A DNA stretch of 64,000 nucleotides from assembly GCF_025145845.1 (NCBI RefSeq), contig NZ_CP102253.1, positions 2,418,001-2,482,000 on the forward strand, in the 5' to 3' direction. The notes beneath the pieces are model-generated. The model did no database searches, was not told the DNA's origin, and saw only the letters and a list, made by a program, of their open reading frames with translations. Position 1 is the first letter of the stretch; every line of letters begins with the position of its first letter. Below are positions 16,364 through 24,871 of the stretch, piece by piece. A program made the translations under genes and the position numbers. This stretch comes from Alistipes shahii WAL 8301. GTDB lineage: Bacteria; Bacteroidota; Bacteroidia; Bacteroidales; Rikenellaceae.

Positions 16364-16808
16364 AAACGAGTTCCATGCGCAGGCGCACCATGTGGCGGCA
16401 CTCCACGCCGTTTTCGAAGATCGGCGTAGGGCTGTGCTTGCGGAAATAGTCTACGTCGATGCCGCAGCGGACGAATCCGCAGCGTTCGTAGAGGGCGATC
16501 TGCCCGAATCCCGAATTGCCCGTGCCGATTTCGAGCAGGCGGAACCCCGCCCGGCGGGCCGTGTCGACGGCGTGGGCCAAAAGGGCCGTGGCGATGCCCT
16601 GCCGCTGACGGTCGGGCACGACGGCGATATTCACGACCTCGGCCGTGAAGGGCCGCGTGTGGATCAGCACGTACTGTCCGACGATCCGGCCGTCGTCGCA
16701 GGCGGCGTAGCACGTTCCGCGGCCGATGTAGTCGGCCACCGAGGCTTCGACCTCGTCGGCCAGCAGCAACAGTTCCCGCGAAGGGGTTTCGGTTTTGCGA
16801 ATTTCCAT
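16362..16808 (-). CDS. GNAT-family N-acetyltransferase
   Basis: About 148 residues from ATG 16808. The acetyl-CoA-binding motif is clear: VVNIAVVPDRQRQGIATALLAHAV (R/Q-x-x-G-x-A), followed by RLLEIGTGNSGFGQIALYERCGF. Substrate is unknown; the fold acetylates amines on small molecules or proteins. It begins only one base after the stop of the upstream YqaA-like gene, so the pair is translationally coupled. The start is chosen because earlier in-frame codons overlap the upstream gene. Confidence 0.85.
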   Translation of the reverse strand: MEIRKTETPSRELLLLADEVEASVADYIGRGTCYAACDDGRIVGQYVLIHTRPFTAEVVNIAVVPDRQRQGIATALLAHAVDTARRAGFRLLEIGTGNSGFGQIALYERCGFVRCGIDVDYFRKHSPTPIFENGVECRHMVRLRMELV

Positions 16809-16809
16809 A

Positions 16810-17268
16810 TCAGAAAAGGGATAGGGCGCCCCGGAAGGTCGCCAGTACGACAATGTAACGCAGGGTCTTGCCCGCGAGCATCGCGCTGCCGGTCAGCCAC
16901 ACGTTGCTGCGCATCAGTCCCAGCACGATGGCGATGGCCTCGCCGATGGTGGGCAGGAAGGCGAAGAAGGCCATCAGCGCCCCGCGTCCCGAGAGGAATT
17001 TCCGCGCCCGGGCCAGTTGGCGCGTCGAGACACCCAGCCGGGTGATCCATTCGGTCTTGCCCAGCGTCCCGATCCAGTAGCAGGTCATGCCGCCGAGCGT
17101 GTTGCCCAGCGCGGCCGCGACGACGCATCCCACGGGATCAAGCCCCATGCCTGCGAGCACCACCATCACCGCCTCGGAGCTGAAAGGCAGGACGCTTCCG
17201 GCGATCAGCGCCGAGAGGAAGAGGCCCCAGTAGCCCCAGTCGATGAGAAATTCGGTGATTGTTTCCAT
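16810..17268 (-). CDS. YqaA/DedA-like inner-membrane protein
   Basis: About 152 residues from ATG 17268, with about four hydrophobic segments. FSSEAVMVVLAGMGLDPVGCVVAAALGN followed by GGMTCYWIGTLGK is characteristic of the YqaA branch of the DedA/VTT family, which includes lipid flippases and transporters. Its specific substrate is unknown. It is transcribed with the GNAT gene, which starts immediately after its stop. Confidence 0.85.
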   Translation of the reverse strand: METITEFLIDWGYWGLFLSALIAGSVLPFSSEAVMVVLAGMGLDPVGCVVAAALGNTLGGMTCYWIGTLGKTEWITRLGVSTRQLARARKFLSGRGALMAFFAFLPTIGEAIAIVLGLMRSNVWLTGSAMLAGKTLRYIVVLATFRGALSLF

Positions 17269-17328
17269 ATCTATCCGCACGGGTCTTTCGGCGGCCCGTG
17301 CAGACAAAGATAGCGATTTTTTCGGTTC

Positions 17329-17586
17329 CTACGCCTCCCCGGCCCAGCCGCGGATCACACGGCTGCGGACGTCGACGCCCATTTCGCGGGCGCGGGCGAG
17401 AATGCGGCGCGCCAGGGCGGCTTTCCTGTCGTCGGGCGCGTAACGGAAATAGGCTTCCGCCGCGCGGATGTGCGCTGCGTCGACGAGCGGGAATTCGCGC
17501 GTTTCGGGGATTCCGAACGCCGATGCGGGGAGTTCGCGGCGTTCTTCGACGGTGAGCCGGTCGGGAGTTTTGGTTTTCGGAGCCAT
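17329..17586 (-). CDS. small conserved-looking protein
   Basis: About 85 residues from ATG 17586. The body reads LPASAFGIPETREFPL, then HIRAAEAYFRYAPDDRKAALARRILARA. This resembles a short helical module (DUF6582-like) seen in small bacterial and phage proteins, where a PE(K/R)R(E/A)(F/Y)P motif precedes an alanine-rich helix. No catalytic residues are evident. It lies 60 bases upstream of the YqaA gene on the same strand. The function is not known. Confidence 0.5.
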   Translation of the reverse strand: MAPKTKTPDRLTVEERRELPASAFGIPETREFPLVDAAHIRAAEAYFRYAPDDRKAALARRILARAREMGVDVRSRVIRGWAGEA

Positions 17587-17589
17587 GAC

Positions 17590-17831
17590 GGTGTGGTTTT
17601 TCTTTCCGGACGGCAAAATCCGGGCCAGCGGAGCGGCGTTTGTCTGCGAGGTGGCGTGCCGACGGCGTGCGAATGGCTTTCAGGGGGCCGGGTGCAGAGC
17701 CGCCGGGCGATCCGGCTGCCGGCGGCATACCGCCCGGGACCGGCGATCCAAAGCAGCGCGAAGGCCGCGAGGCAGAGCATGTTTGATGCCTTCGTTTGGT
17801 TCTCCCAAATTGATGGATTATCTTTACAGCC
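17590..17831. other. intergenic gap between divergent genes
   Basis: No gene or strong structure recognised between the small minus-strand gene and the GTG start of the Crp/Fnr-like regulator. Confidence 0.4.
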
Positions 17832-18392
17832 GTGAATATCAACCGCTACATAACGGAGGCCGAATTTTCGGAACTCGCCGCCTTTATCCGCCGCGAGGGC
17901 GTCGTACGGCGTTTCGCCCGCGGCGAACGCCTCTCCGGGCAGGGACTCCGCAGCCACCGCTGCGGACTGGTCGTGCAGGGCGCTTTCCGTTACGTGCACG
18001 CCGACGCCGCGGGAGAGGAGCATGTCGTGGGTTACGCCTTTGCCGGAGAGTTCGTCGGCGACTATATCTCGATGTGCGTCGATGCGCCGTCGCAGGTGAC
18101 GATCGGGGCGATGTGCGGCGCCGAGGCCCTGCTTGTTCCCGGCGAACGGCTCGAAACCTTCTACCGCACCGATGCCGCCTGCGAGCGGCTGGGCCGCAGG
18201 CTGGCCGAACACATGCTGGCCGAGGTTTACGAACGCCTGCTGGACCGCTATGCCGCCTCGCCGCAGCAACGCTACGAGGCCCTGACGGAGCGTTGTCCCG
18301 ACGTGTTGCAGCTCGTTCCCCTGCGGGAACTGGCCTCCTATCTGGGCGTGCGTCCCGAGACGTTGAGCCGCATCCGCCGCCGTGTCCGCTGA
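17832..18392 (+). CDS. Crp/Fnr-family transcriptional regulator
   Basis: 186 residues from a GTG start. An N-terminal cyclic-nucleotide-binding-like beta barrel (about 20-115, with GLVVQGAFRYVHADAAGEEHVVGYAFAGEFVGDY) is joined by a dimer helix to a C-terminal helical region. That region ends in a recognition helix, LRELASYLGVRPETLSRIRRRVR. Four-cysteine Fnr iron-sulfur ligands are absent, so oxygen sensing through a cluster is unlikely. Its stop codon lies four bases before an FNR-type palindrome that is centred near -42 of the next gene, making that SDR gene the likely target. Confidence 0.88.
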   Translation: MNINRYITEAEFSELAAFIRREGVVRRFARGERLSGQGLRSHRCGLVVQGAFRYVHADAAGEEHVVGYAFAGEFVGDYISMCVDAPSQVTIGAMCGAEALLVPGERLETFYRTDAACERLGRRLAEHMLAEVYERLLDRYAASPQQRYEALTERCPDVLQLVPLRELASYLGVRPETLSRIRRRVR

Positions 18393-18396
18393 TTTC

Positions 18397-18440
18397 TTGA
18401 TCTGCGTCAACGTTTTTTTGGGGCGCACCCGTTAACTTTG
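18397..18440 (+). promoter_or_regulatory. FNR-type site and -7 box before the SDR gene
   Basis: TTGATCTGCGTCAA (18397-18410) matches the TTGAT-N4-(A/G)TCAA consensus of Crp/Fnr/Dnr regulators. TAACTTTG lies at 18433-18440. Transcription would start near 18446, so the site is centred about -42, the classical class II activator position. No good -33 TTTG is present at the usual spacing, consistent with activator dependence. The mRNA would be almost leaderless. Confidence 0.6.
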
Positions 18441-18445
18441 TTTCC

Positions 18446-19165
18446 ATGAAACGAGCGATTGTCATCGGGGCCACTTCCGGCATCGGCCGGGCGTTGGCCG
18501 AACGCCTTGCGGCCGAGGGATACCGGGTCGGCGTGACCGGGCGGCGCGAGGCGTTGCTGGAGGAGCTGGCGGCCAGCCGTCCGGGCAGCTTTTGTTACGC
18601 CGCGGCCGACATCATGGACCCTGCCGCCGCCTGTGCGGCGCTGGAACGCCTCGCCGGAGAGCTGGGCGGCATGGATTTGTGCGTGGTCAGCGCCGGAACC
18701 GGCGACCTGAATCCCGGACTGGACTATGCGCTGGAAGAGCCGGCCATCCGCACCAACGTCGTGGGCTGGACCGCGGCGGTCGACTGGGCCTACGGTCGTT
18801 TCGAGGAGCGGGGCGGCGGCCATCTGGTCGTCATCACGTCGGTCGGGGGCCTGCGCGGCGGCGGTGCGGCTCCGGCCTACAACGCCTCGAAAGCCTATCA
18901 GATCAACTATGCCGAGGGCCTGCGGCAGCGGGCTGCGAAGTCCGGACTGCCCCTCCCGGTAACCGACATCCGTCCGGGATTCGTCGCGACGGAGATGGCC
19001 AAGGGCGAGGGGCTGTTCTGGGTGATGCCCGTCGACCGGGTCGTGGAGGGGATCGTGCGGGCCATCCGCCGCCGCCGTAGCGTGGCGGTCGTCACACGCC
19101 GCTGGCGGCTGCCTGCGTGGCTGATCCGGCACATGCCGGAGTGTATTTACCGTAAAATGGGATGA
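18446..19165 (+). CDS. short-chain dehydrogenase/reductase
   Basis: 239 residues with a Rossmann fold. The cofactor motif is GATSGIGRALAE at residues 8-19. The catalytic Ser and YxxxK appear as VVITSVGG and AYNASKAYQ, where the usual Tyr is followed by NASK. It ends with a helical segment resembling lipid- or sterol-active SDRs. Substrate unknown. It overlaps the following membrane-protein gene by four bases (ATGA), so the two form an operon likely controlled by the adjacent Crp/Fnr regulator. Confidence 0.88.
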   Translation: MKRAIVIGATSGIGRALAERLAAEGYRVGVTGRREALLEELAASRPGSFCYAAADIMDPAAACAALERLAGELGGMDLCVVSAGTGDLNPGLDYALEEPAIRTNVVGWTAAVDWAYGRFEERGGGHLVVITSVGGLRGGGAAPAYNASKAYQINYAEGLRQRAAKSGLPLPVTDIRPGFVATEMAKGEGLFWVMPVDRVVEGIVRAIRRRRSVAVVTRRWRLPAWLIRHMPECIYRKMG

Positions 19166-19563
19166 TGATGAACGGATGGTTTCTGGCGGCCGGAGCGTTG
19201 CTCGCCGCCGCATTCTTCGTACACGTGTTTTCGGGCAACCGCTTCTACTCGGCGGCGCGCCCCGATGCGGCAACGGCCCCTTCCGGAGCTTACGAGGCGT
19301 GGCTGATGGGCCGCTGCGGCGTTCAGATGATTTCAGTGGACCTGTTCCTCTGCGCGGCTTTTCTTTTGCTGCTGGGGACGAGCGTCCTGCCGCGCAATTT
19401 CGCGCTCGAACTCCTGCTGCTGCTGGTGTTCGGCGGCTGGTGCGTCTTCTGGCTGGTGTCGCTGCTGTGTGAAAAAGCCGGAGGGCGTCATTACCTCCGG
19501 CTGTGCCACTGGGCGTTGTTCCTCGTGCTGTTCGGTTTGGTGCTGGGCGGCATGCTCGGGTAG
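19162..19563 (+). CDS. small four-helix membrane protein
   Basis: 133 residues. Four hydrophobic segments (about 5-22, 55-73, 77-97, 112-132). Conserved-looking polar positions are HVFSGNRFY after the first helix and CHWALF before the last. I recognise no family. It overlaps the SDR gene, so the two are translationally coupled and may act in one membrane-lipid step; that link is inferred from the operon only. It ends two bases from the convergent nucleoid-protein gene. Confidence 0.75.
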   Translation: MMMNGWFLAAGALLAAAFFVHVFSGNRFYSAARPDAATAPSGAYEAWLMGRCGVQMISVDLFLCAAFLLLLGTSVLPRNFALELLLLLVFGGWCVFWLVSLLCEKAGGRHYLRLCHWALFLVLFGLVLGGMLG

Positions 19564-19565
19564 TC

Positions 19566-20606
19566 CTACTCCTCCTCTTCGTAATAGACTTTGTAGAACT
19601 TGCCCTTCTCGTCCTCGCCCTGCTCCAGCAGGTTGCGGTTGCCGTGGACGTAGATGTGGAAATTGCGGTCGAGCTTGATGACGCTCTTGTACGACCGCGC
19701 CTGCTTCTTGACGGCTGAATCCGAGATGCCGAATTCGTCCTCGATGCGGATGTCGCGGTCTTGTTCGTACTCCTGGCGGAAGCGCGTGAAGCTCTCCACG
19801 ACCTCCGGCTGGCGGATCACCTTCTCCGAAAAATCGTCCATCGAAAAGCTCTCCTGCTCCTGGAAATACTTCATCGTCTCGTTGAGCAGCTCGGCCTGGT
19901 CGGCCTTCGACACCTCGAACTCCTTCGAGAGGTGTTTCGTGACGTATTTCTTGCACATCGCCAGCGTGTTGTGCGTATTGTGGTAGTTGTCCTGCCGCTG
20001 GCGCACGCGCAGGAAGTCGTCGATCCAGTAGCGTGCTTCGGTGCGGTTGGTGTTGTCGACGACGAAGACCGCAAACCCCTCCTCGCGTTCCGTGTTGAAA
20101 ATGACGGCTCCCTTGTCCAGCCGTTTGATGTCGATGCCTTCGCGGGCCGCGATGTGCACCCCTCCGGCCTGCTGTTCGACGTCGAGGAACGTGTCGCGCG
20201 TCTCGGACTTGAACAGCCCCAGCGCGTCGCAGCGTTCGCCGCCGAAATTGCAGTCCGAAAAGTAGACCGTGTAAAATTCGCCGCCCTTGATCTGCGGGTG
20301 CATGCCGCTCTCGTAGAGGTGCTTGGCCAGGCTCACCGAATGTTCGAGGAGCGCCTCCGGATCGTCGAAGATCCTGCATGCGAAGTTCCAGACCTCGTTG
20401 CACCCGAGGTCGGTCTCGTGGTGGAGGTTGTAGCACTCCTCGCTCTTGAAGCCGCCGAGGAAATAGGCCGTGAGCGTGCGCATCAGCCCTTCGTCGGCGA
20501 CCTGTGCCGAGAGTTCGGGCGAGACCGTCAGGGGTTCGTCCTTCGATTTGTTGCCGACGACGTGTACGGCCAGCGCTTCGATGCGCGTATCTTCGGTGTA
20601 TAACAT
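19566..20606 (-). CDS. nucleoid-associated protein, NdpA/YejK family
   Basis: 346 residues. The N-terminal pattern (HVVGNKSKDEPLTVSPE, then LMRTLTAYFLGGFKSEECYNL) and C-terminal FHIYVHGNRNLLEQGEDEKGKFYKVYY match the 37-kDa nucleoid-associated protein family, which binds DNA in the nucleoid. No membrane segment. The start is ATG 20606. The gene is monocistronic and convergent with the SDR operon. Its role in Bacteroidota is poorly defined. Confidence 0.85.
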   Translation of the reverse strand: MLYTEDTRIEALAVHVVGNKSKDEPLTVSPELSAQVADEGLMRTLTAYFLGGFKSEECYNLHHETDLGCNEVWNFACRIFDDPEALLEHSVSLAKHLYESGMHPQIKGGEFYTVYFSDCNFGGERCDALGLFKSETRDTFLDVEQQAGGVHIAAREGIDIKRLDKGAVIFNTEREEGFAVFVVDNTNRTEARYWIDDFLRVRQRQDNYHNTHNTLAMCKKYVTKHLSKEFEVSKADQAELLNETMKYFQEQESFSMDDFSEKVIRQPEVVESFTRFRQEYEQDRDIRIEDEFGISDSAVKKQARSYKSVIKLDRNFHIYVHGNRNLLEQGEDEKGKFYKVYYEEEE

Positions 20607-20672
20607 GTTCGGGATCGTTTAACGGACGACAAAGATGCGCATTTTTTGTCTCCCCGGCAAGTCCTGCGGCCG

Positions 20673-20709
20673 ATAAAAAGGCCGGAATCCGCGGGGGACT
20701 CCGGCCTTC
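20673..20709 (-). terminator. terminator of the beta-galactosidase gene
   Basis: AAGGCCGGAATCC / GGGACTCCGGCCTT stem (about 20678-20708). On the minus strand it is followed by a T-run (plus-strand AAAAA at 20675-20679). Confidence 0.85.
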
Positions 20710-20725
20710 GGGCGTGTGGCGCGGC

Positions 20726-23700
20726 TTATAGGCGGGTCGCAGGCGCGATCTTCAGGCGGAACGTGTAGTCGGCGTAGGGAATCCGGTATTCGGGCAGCGG
20801 CAGCGCGCCCCACGAGTTGACGCACGCCAGTCCGTACTGCACCTTGTCGAGGCATACCGAAACGTTCTTCTGCTTTTCGACCTCGGGCGAGTGTCCCTGT
20901 CGTTTTGCGGGGCCTTCGTCGAGCGACTCCTGCGGGTAGTGAAGCGCCGAGGCGGAGAACGGAGCGTCGGAGGTCACCGTAAGACCCCGTCCGCCGATGT
21001 CCGCGAGGTGCCACCAGCGCAGGTCGCTCTTCGTGCCGGTCTCCTGCGGGCGGATGTAGGGGTGGAACTGCTCGTCGACGCTCTGGCGGTAAAGTCCCAC
21101 GAAGGCCGACGATTTGCGGTCGGCGTAGTTCTCGCCCGGGCCGCGGCCGTAGTATTGCAGGCGGTCGAACGCCTCGGGCATCTCGAAGCGCATGCCGAAG
21201 CGGAACATGTCGGGAACTTGGGCCCCCGGCGTGGCGTGCAGCGACTGTGCGATCGTGACGGCGCCCGTGTTGTCGACGGCGTATTCGATCTCCAGCGTGG
21301 CCTGCACCCCGGGCATTTCATAGCCGGCCTTCACCGTGACGATGCCGTCGGCCTCGGCATGGGTCAGCGTCTTGAGTTTCATCTCCGGCTGTTTCCAGAC
21401 GGCCATTTTGTGTTGCAGTCCGGCGCCGAAGTCGTTGTCGGTCGGCGCGCGCCAGAAGTTGGGGCGCAGCGTGGAGCCGTCGGCCAGGAAGTCGAGCCCG
21501 CGGACTTCGTAACGGGTGATGAAGCCCGTCTTGCGGCTGAAGTCGAGCCGCAGGCCGTTGCCCGCGACGATTAGGAAGTCTTTGTGGTTGTCCGCAACGA
21601 AGAGCGATTCACCTTCGGCTGCGGATTTCGCCGCGGGAGCCGTGAAGACGTATTCGCGGATCGGCAGCTGGGCGCGCGCCGCGGTGTGGCCCGCGGGCAG
21701 GATGCCTTCGGCCGTCTTGAGTTTGTAGGCCACGTCGAGCAGCAGTTCGCCCGCCGCGGGCAGCGTGGCCGGATCGTAGGGGAGCGTGATGCGCACGCGC
21801 TGCTGCGGCGCGGCTTTCAGTCCGTCGACGACGCCCCGGCGGAGGGGCGTCCCGTCGCAGAGCACCTCCCAATGGAGGTCGTAGTTTTCGAGGCCGCGGA
21901 AGAAATTTTCGTTGAGGACCTCCACCGTATTCCCCGCATCGCCGGCCCACGAGGTCCAGACCGACTGGTAGTAGTAGCGCACCTCCTCCATGTGTGGGTT
22001 CGGAATGCGGTCGGGACCGATCAGGCCGTTGTCGCAGAAGTTCTGGTCCGAGGGGTCGTAGGGGTTCCAGTCGCCTCCGTAGCCGTAGACCGTCACGCCG
22101 TTGCGCCCCTTTTTGTGCAGCGACTGGTCCACGAAATCCCAGATGAATCCGCCCTGATATTTCGGTTCGCGGCGGATCAGCTCCCAGTACTCCCTGAATC
22201 CGCCCATCGAGTTGCCCATGGCGTGGGCGTATTCGCACTGGATCAGCGGTTTGGCGGGATTCTCGGCGAGGTATTTCTCACACCGCTCGTAGTCCCAGTA
22301 CATCGGGCAGATAATGTCCGTGTTGCGGCTGCCGGGCGAATAGACGGCCCGTTCGTGGTGAATCGGCCGCGAGGGGTCGTAAGCCTTGATCCAGTCGTAG
22401 CAGGCGTCGAAGTTCGGCCCGTCGCCCGCTTCGTTGCCCAGCGACCAGATGATGACCGACGGATGGTTGATGCTGCGCTGCACGTTGCGTTCGTTGCGCT
22501 CCAGATGCGCCTTGGCGTAGAGCGGATTCTTGGCCAGCGTCTTTTCGCCGTAACCCATGCCGTGCGACTCGATATTGGCCTCGGCCACGACGTAGAGTCC
22601 GTATTGGTCGCAGAGCGAGTACCAGCGGGCGTCGTCGGGGTAGTGGCACGTGCGCACGGCGTTGATGTTGTTCTCCTTCATGATGCGGATGTCCTCCAGC
22701 ATGCGCCCCTCGGAGACGTAATAGCCGTAGTCGGGGTCCATCTCATGCCGGTTGGCGCCCTTGATCAGCACCGGCCGGCCGTTGACGAGCAGCTGCCCGC
22801 CCTCGATCTTCACGTCGCGGAATCCGATCCGGAGCGGAATGACCTCGATCACTTCGCCCGCCGGCGCGCGGAGCGTCGCCGTCAGTCCGTACAGCACGGG
22901 CGTCTCGGCGCTCCACAGGGCGACTTTCCCGGCGTCGAGCGTGCAGCGCTCCTCGTCCTTCGTGACGCGCAGCTGCTGCGACGCGACGCTGCGCCCTTGG
23001 GCGTCGGTGAGCGCCAGTTCGACGCTGCATCCCCGCGCCTGCCTGGGGAAGAAGGCTTTGACGGCTACCGTTCCCGCGGTGTAGTTGGCCGAAGGCGCGG
23101 CGTCGACCTGAATGTCCGTAATTTGCCGTTTGTCGCGCGCGTAGAGGTAGCAGTCGCGGCCCACGCCCGAAAGGCGGAAGAAGTCCTGATCTTCGAGGTA
23201 TGTGCCGTCGCACCAGCGGAAGACCTGGAACGCGATGAGATTCCGGCCGGGTTTCACGTAGGGCGTCAGGTCGAACTCGGCCTCCAGCTTGCTGTCCTCG
23301 CTGTAACCCACATAGCGGCCGTTGACCCAGAGGTAGATGTTCGACGTCACCGAGCCGAAATGCGCGACGATCTGCCTGCCGGCCCATGCCGCGGGGATGT
23401 CGACCGTACGGCGGTAGGAACCCACGTGGTTCTGCTCGACGGGAACGTGCGGCGGATCGTTTTTGAACCAGCCCCGCCAGGCGTAACCGACGTTGAGGTA
23501 GACCGGATCGCCGTATCCGTTCAGCTCCCAGAGTCCCGGCACGGGCATGTCGTTCCAGCCTTTGTCGTTGTAGCCGACGCGGAAAAAGTCCGTCGGTCGC
23601 TGGTCGGCGTCGCGCACCCAGTTGAATTTCCAGTTTCCGTTCAGCGTGACGAACCGCTCCGAGAGGGTCTTGTCGCCCGTTTGTGCGGCTTCCGGCGATT

Positions 23701-23833
23701 CGTACGCGAACCAGGAGCCATGCATCGGCATTCGGTTCACGGCATTCACGCCGGCGTCCTGCCATTCGTTGCTCTGCGCGCCGGCCGTCAGCGCCGTCGC
23801 CGCGGCCAGCCAGCATAAGAGGATTTTCTTCAT
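20726..23833 (-). CDS. secreted GH2 beta-galactosidase (LacZ-type)
   Basis: 1035 residues with a signal peptide (MKKILLCWLAAATALTAGAQS), so it acts in the periplasm or outside. Domains follow the LacZ order: sugar-binding jelly roll (about 60-230), Ig-like domain, TIM barrel with acid/base E468 (LGNEAGD) and nucleophile E534 (CEYAHAMGNS), a second Ig-like domain and the large C-terminal beta-sandwich. It hydrolyses terminal beta-galactosides from host or dietary glycans. It is a stand-alone gene, not part of a visible susCD locus. Codon use is core-like, and it is the last core gene before the AT-rich island. Confidence 0.93.
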   Translation of the reverse strand: MKKILLCWLAAATALTAGAQSNEWQDAGVNAVNRMPMHGSWFAYESPEAAQTGDKTLSERFVTLNGNWKFNWVRDADQRPTDFFRVGYNDKGWNDMPVPGLWELNGYGDPVYLNVGYAWRGWFKNDPPHVPVEQNHVGSYRRTVDIPAAWAGRQIVAHFGSVTSNIYLWVNGRYVGYSEDSKLEAEFDLTPYVKPGRNLIAFQVFRWCDGTYLEDQDFFRLSGVGRDCYLYARDKRQITDIQVDAAPSANYTAGTVAVKAFFPRQARGCSVELALTDAQGRSVASQQLRVTKDEERCTLDAGKVALWSAETPVLYGLTATLRAPAGEVIEVIPLRIGFRDVKIEGGQLLVNGRPVLIKGANRHEMDPDYGYYVSEGRMLEDIRIMKENNINAVRTCHYPDDARWYSLCDQYGLYVVAEANIESHGMGYGEKTLAKNPLYAKAHLERNERNVQRSINHPSVIIWSLGNEAGDGPNFDACYDWIKAYDPSRPIHHERAVYSPGSRNTDIICPMYWDYERCEKYLAENPAKPLIQCEYAHAMGNSMGGFREYWELIRREPKYQGGFIWDFVDQSLHKKGRNGVTVYGYGGDWNPYDPSDQNFCDNGLIGPDRIPNPHMEEVRYYYQSVWTSWAGDAGNTVEVLNENFFRGLENYDLHWEVLCDGTPLRRGVVDGLKAAPQQRVRITLPYDPATLPAAGELLLDVAYKLKTAEGILPAGHTAARAQLPIREYVFTAPAAKSAAEGESLFVADNHKDFLIVAGNGLRLDFSRKTGFITRYEVRGLDFLADGSTLRPNFWRAPTDNDFGAGLQHKMAVWKQPEMKLKTLTHAEADGIVTVKAGYEMPGVQATLEIEYAVDNTGAVTIAQSLHATPGAQVPDMFRFGMRFEMPEAFDRLQYYGRGPGENYADRKSSAFVGLYRQSVDEQFHPYIRPQETGTKSDLRWWHLADIGGRGLTVTSDAPFSASALHYPQESLDEGPAKRQGHSPEVEKQKNVSVCLDKVQYGLACVNSWGALPLPEYRIPYADYTFRLKIAPATRL

Positions 23834-24551
23834 CGGTTATCTCTGTTTTTAAGGTTTAGGCATAGTCTGCCGAAGCGGTTTCCGCTGTGCCGGATGTCCG
23901 GCGCGGTCCGATCGGTTAAATTTCGGAAAAATGTCGGGAAACTCCAAATATGGCGGCTGAAAAAGACGACAGCCGTATTGTTCCGGTGCATTTTTGCCGG
24001 GTGACGGTTATTTTCCGATGCAGCATGTTAGACCAATTGACTACCAATAGTTTGAAACTTAAATGGTAGGAAAGTCTGATTTTGCCCCTTTTCCTGCGCT
24101 GAACTTTTGCAAAGATAATGCGTTTTTCCGGTACAAGGAAACAAATGAGAAGACTTTGATAAAAAAGGTGATTTTGGGTGCAAATTTGTAAGTCTTTCAA
24201 TGATATTTACGAAAGATGTTGTAGGGTGTTTCATCTGTTATTATGTTGTGATTATATCGCAAATTATTTCTCCAAGATTGAATACGAAGTGACTTATACC
24301 GATTGCTGGCGAAAAGAAAAATCAGTCGGGTAAATCTTCCTTTTCCCTCTGTTTGACTTAACTTTATTGCCCGTGTATATAATAACGGTCATTAAAGTCA
24401 AGTTGAGTATCTTTTTCTTTTGGCAAGCCAATAATTATGCGCATTCGTTGGCTATTTCAAAACATATTACTACTTTTGTATTGTAAATGTCAATATAGTG
24501 AATATAATGGCGATATATAGTATTTAATCATCAGTATAGTGATATATAAAT
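23834..24551. other. island boundary region without a gene
   Basis: GC content drops from core-like to AT-rich across this gap. On the minus strand TATCTTTG (24111-24118) could be the -7 box of the beta-galactosidase gene. An interrupted palindrome CTACCA...AGTTTGAAACT...TGGTAG (24041-24069), flanked by AGAC/GTCT, is a possible operator. AATTGACTA (24035-24043) recurs near the right end of the island (58430-58438) and is a weak candidate attachment core. No protein or tRNA gene is visible. Confidence 0.45.
24471..24542 (+). promoter_or_regulatory. hipBA promoter and candidate operators
   Basis: TACTTTTG (24471-24478) is a -7 box, with a GTTG about 20 bp upstream. Two direct copies of CA(A/G)TATAGTGA (24491-24501 and 24532-24542) lie between promoter and start and are candidate HipB binding sites for autorepression. 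Confidence 0.45.
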
Positions 24552-24860
24552 ATGAAAGATTTGTTTGAATACTCCACTCCTGAGCTAGTACGCATGTTGG
24601 GTACTCGTTTTAAGGAATATAGAATGCGGTGCAATCTGACACAAAAAGAAGTGTCGGAACTTTCAGGTGTCGGGCTTACTACCATACACAAGTTTGAAAA
24701 TGGCACGGCAGGCAACCTTTCATTGTCAACATTTATTCTCTTGTTGAAGGTCGTCGGTCAGATTAATTCTTTAGACGATATTTTGCCGGAATTGCCCGAA
24801 TCGCCTTATCTTATGCGTGAAAATGAGAAAAAAGCGCAACGAATCAGACACTCTAAATAA
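24552..24860 (+). CDS. hipB: HipB-like XRE antitoxin/repressor
   Basis: 102 residues with an XRE HTH at about 17-75 (FKEYRMRCNLTQKEVSELSGVGLTTIHKFENG). HipB proteins bind and neutralise HipA kinase and repress their operon. The gene is 11 bases upstream of the hipA-like gene, the standard antitoxin-first order. The tail (about 80-102) is charged and could be the HipA-binding or degradation segment. AT-rich composition marks the start of the island. Confidence 0.88.
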   Translation: MKDLFEYSTPELVRMLGTRFKEYRMRCNLTQKEVSELSGVGLTTIHKFENGTAGNLSLSTFILLLKVVGQINSLDDILPELPESPYLMRENEKKAQRIRHSK

Positions 24861-24871
24861 GACATACAGAT

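Noticed and set aside
21584..23818. 744-codon open frame on the plus strand
   Set aside because: Antisense shadow of the GH2 beta-galactosidase; high GC makes long antisense frames common, and the peptide has no family features.
23834..24551. tRNA gene as island attachment site
   Set aside because: No cloverleaf-compatible sequence or CCA end is visible at either edge of the island.
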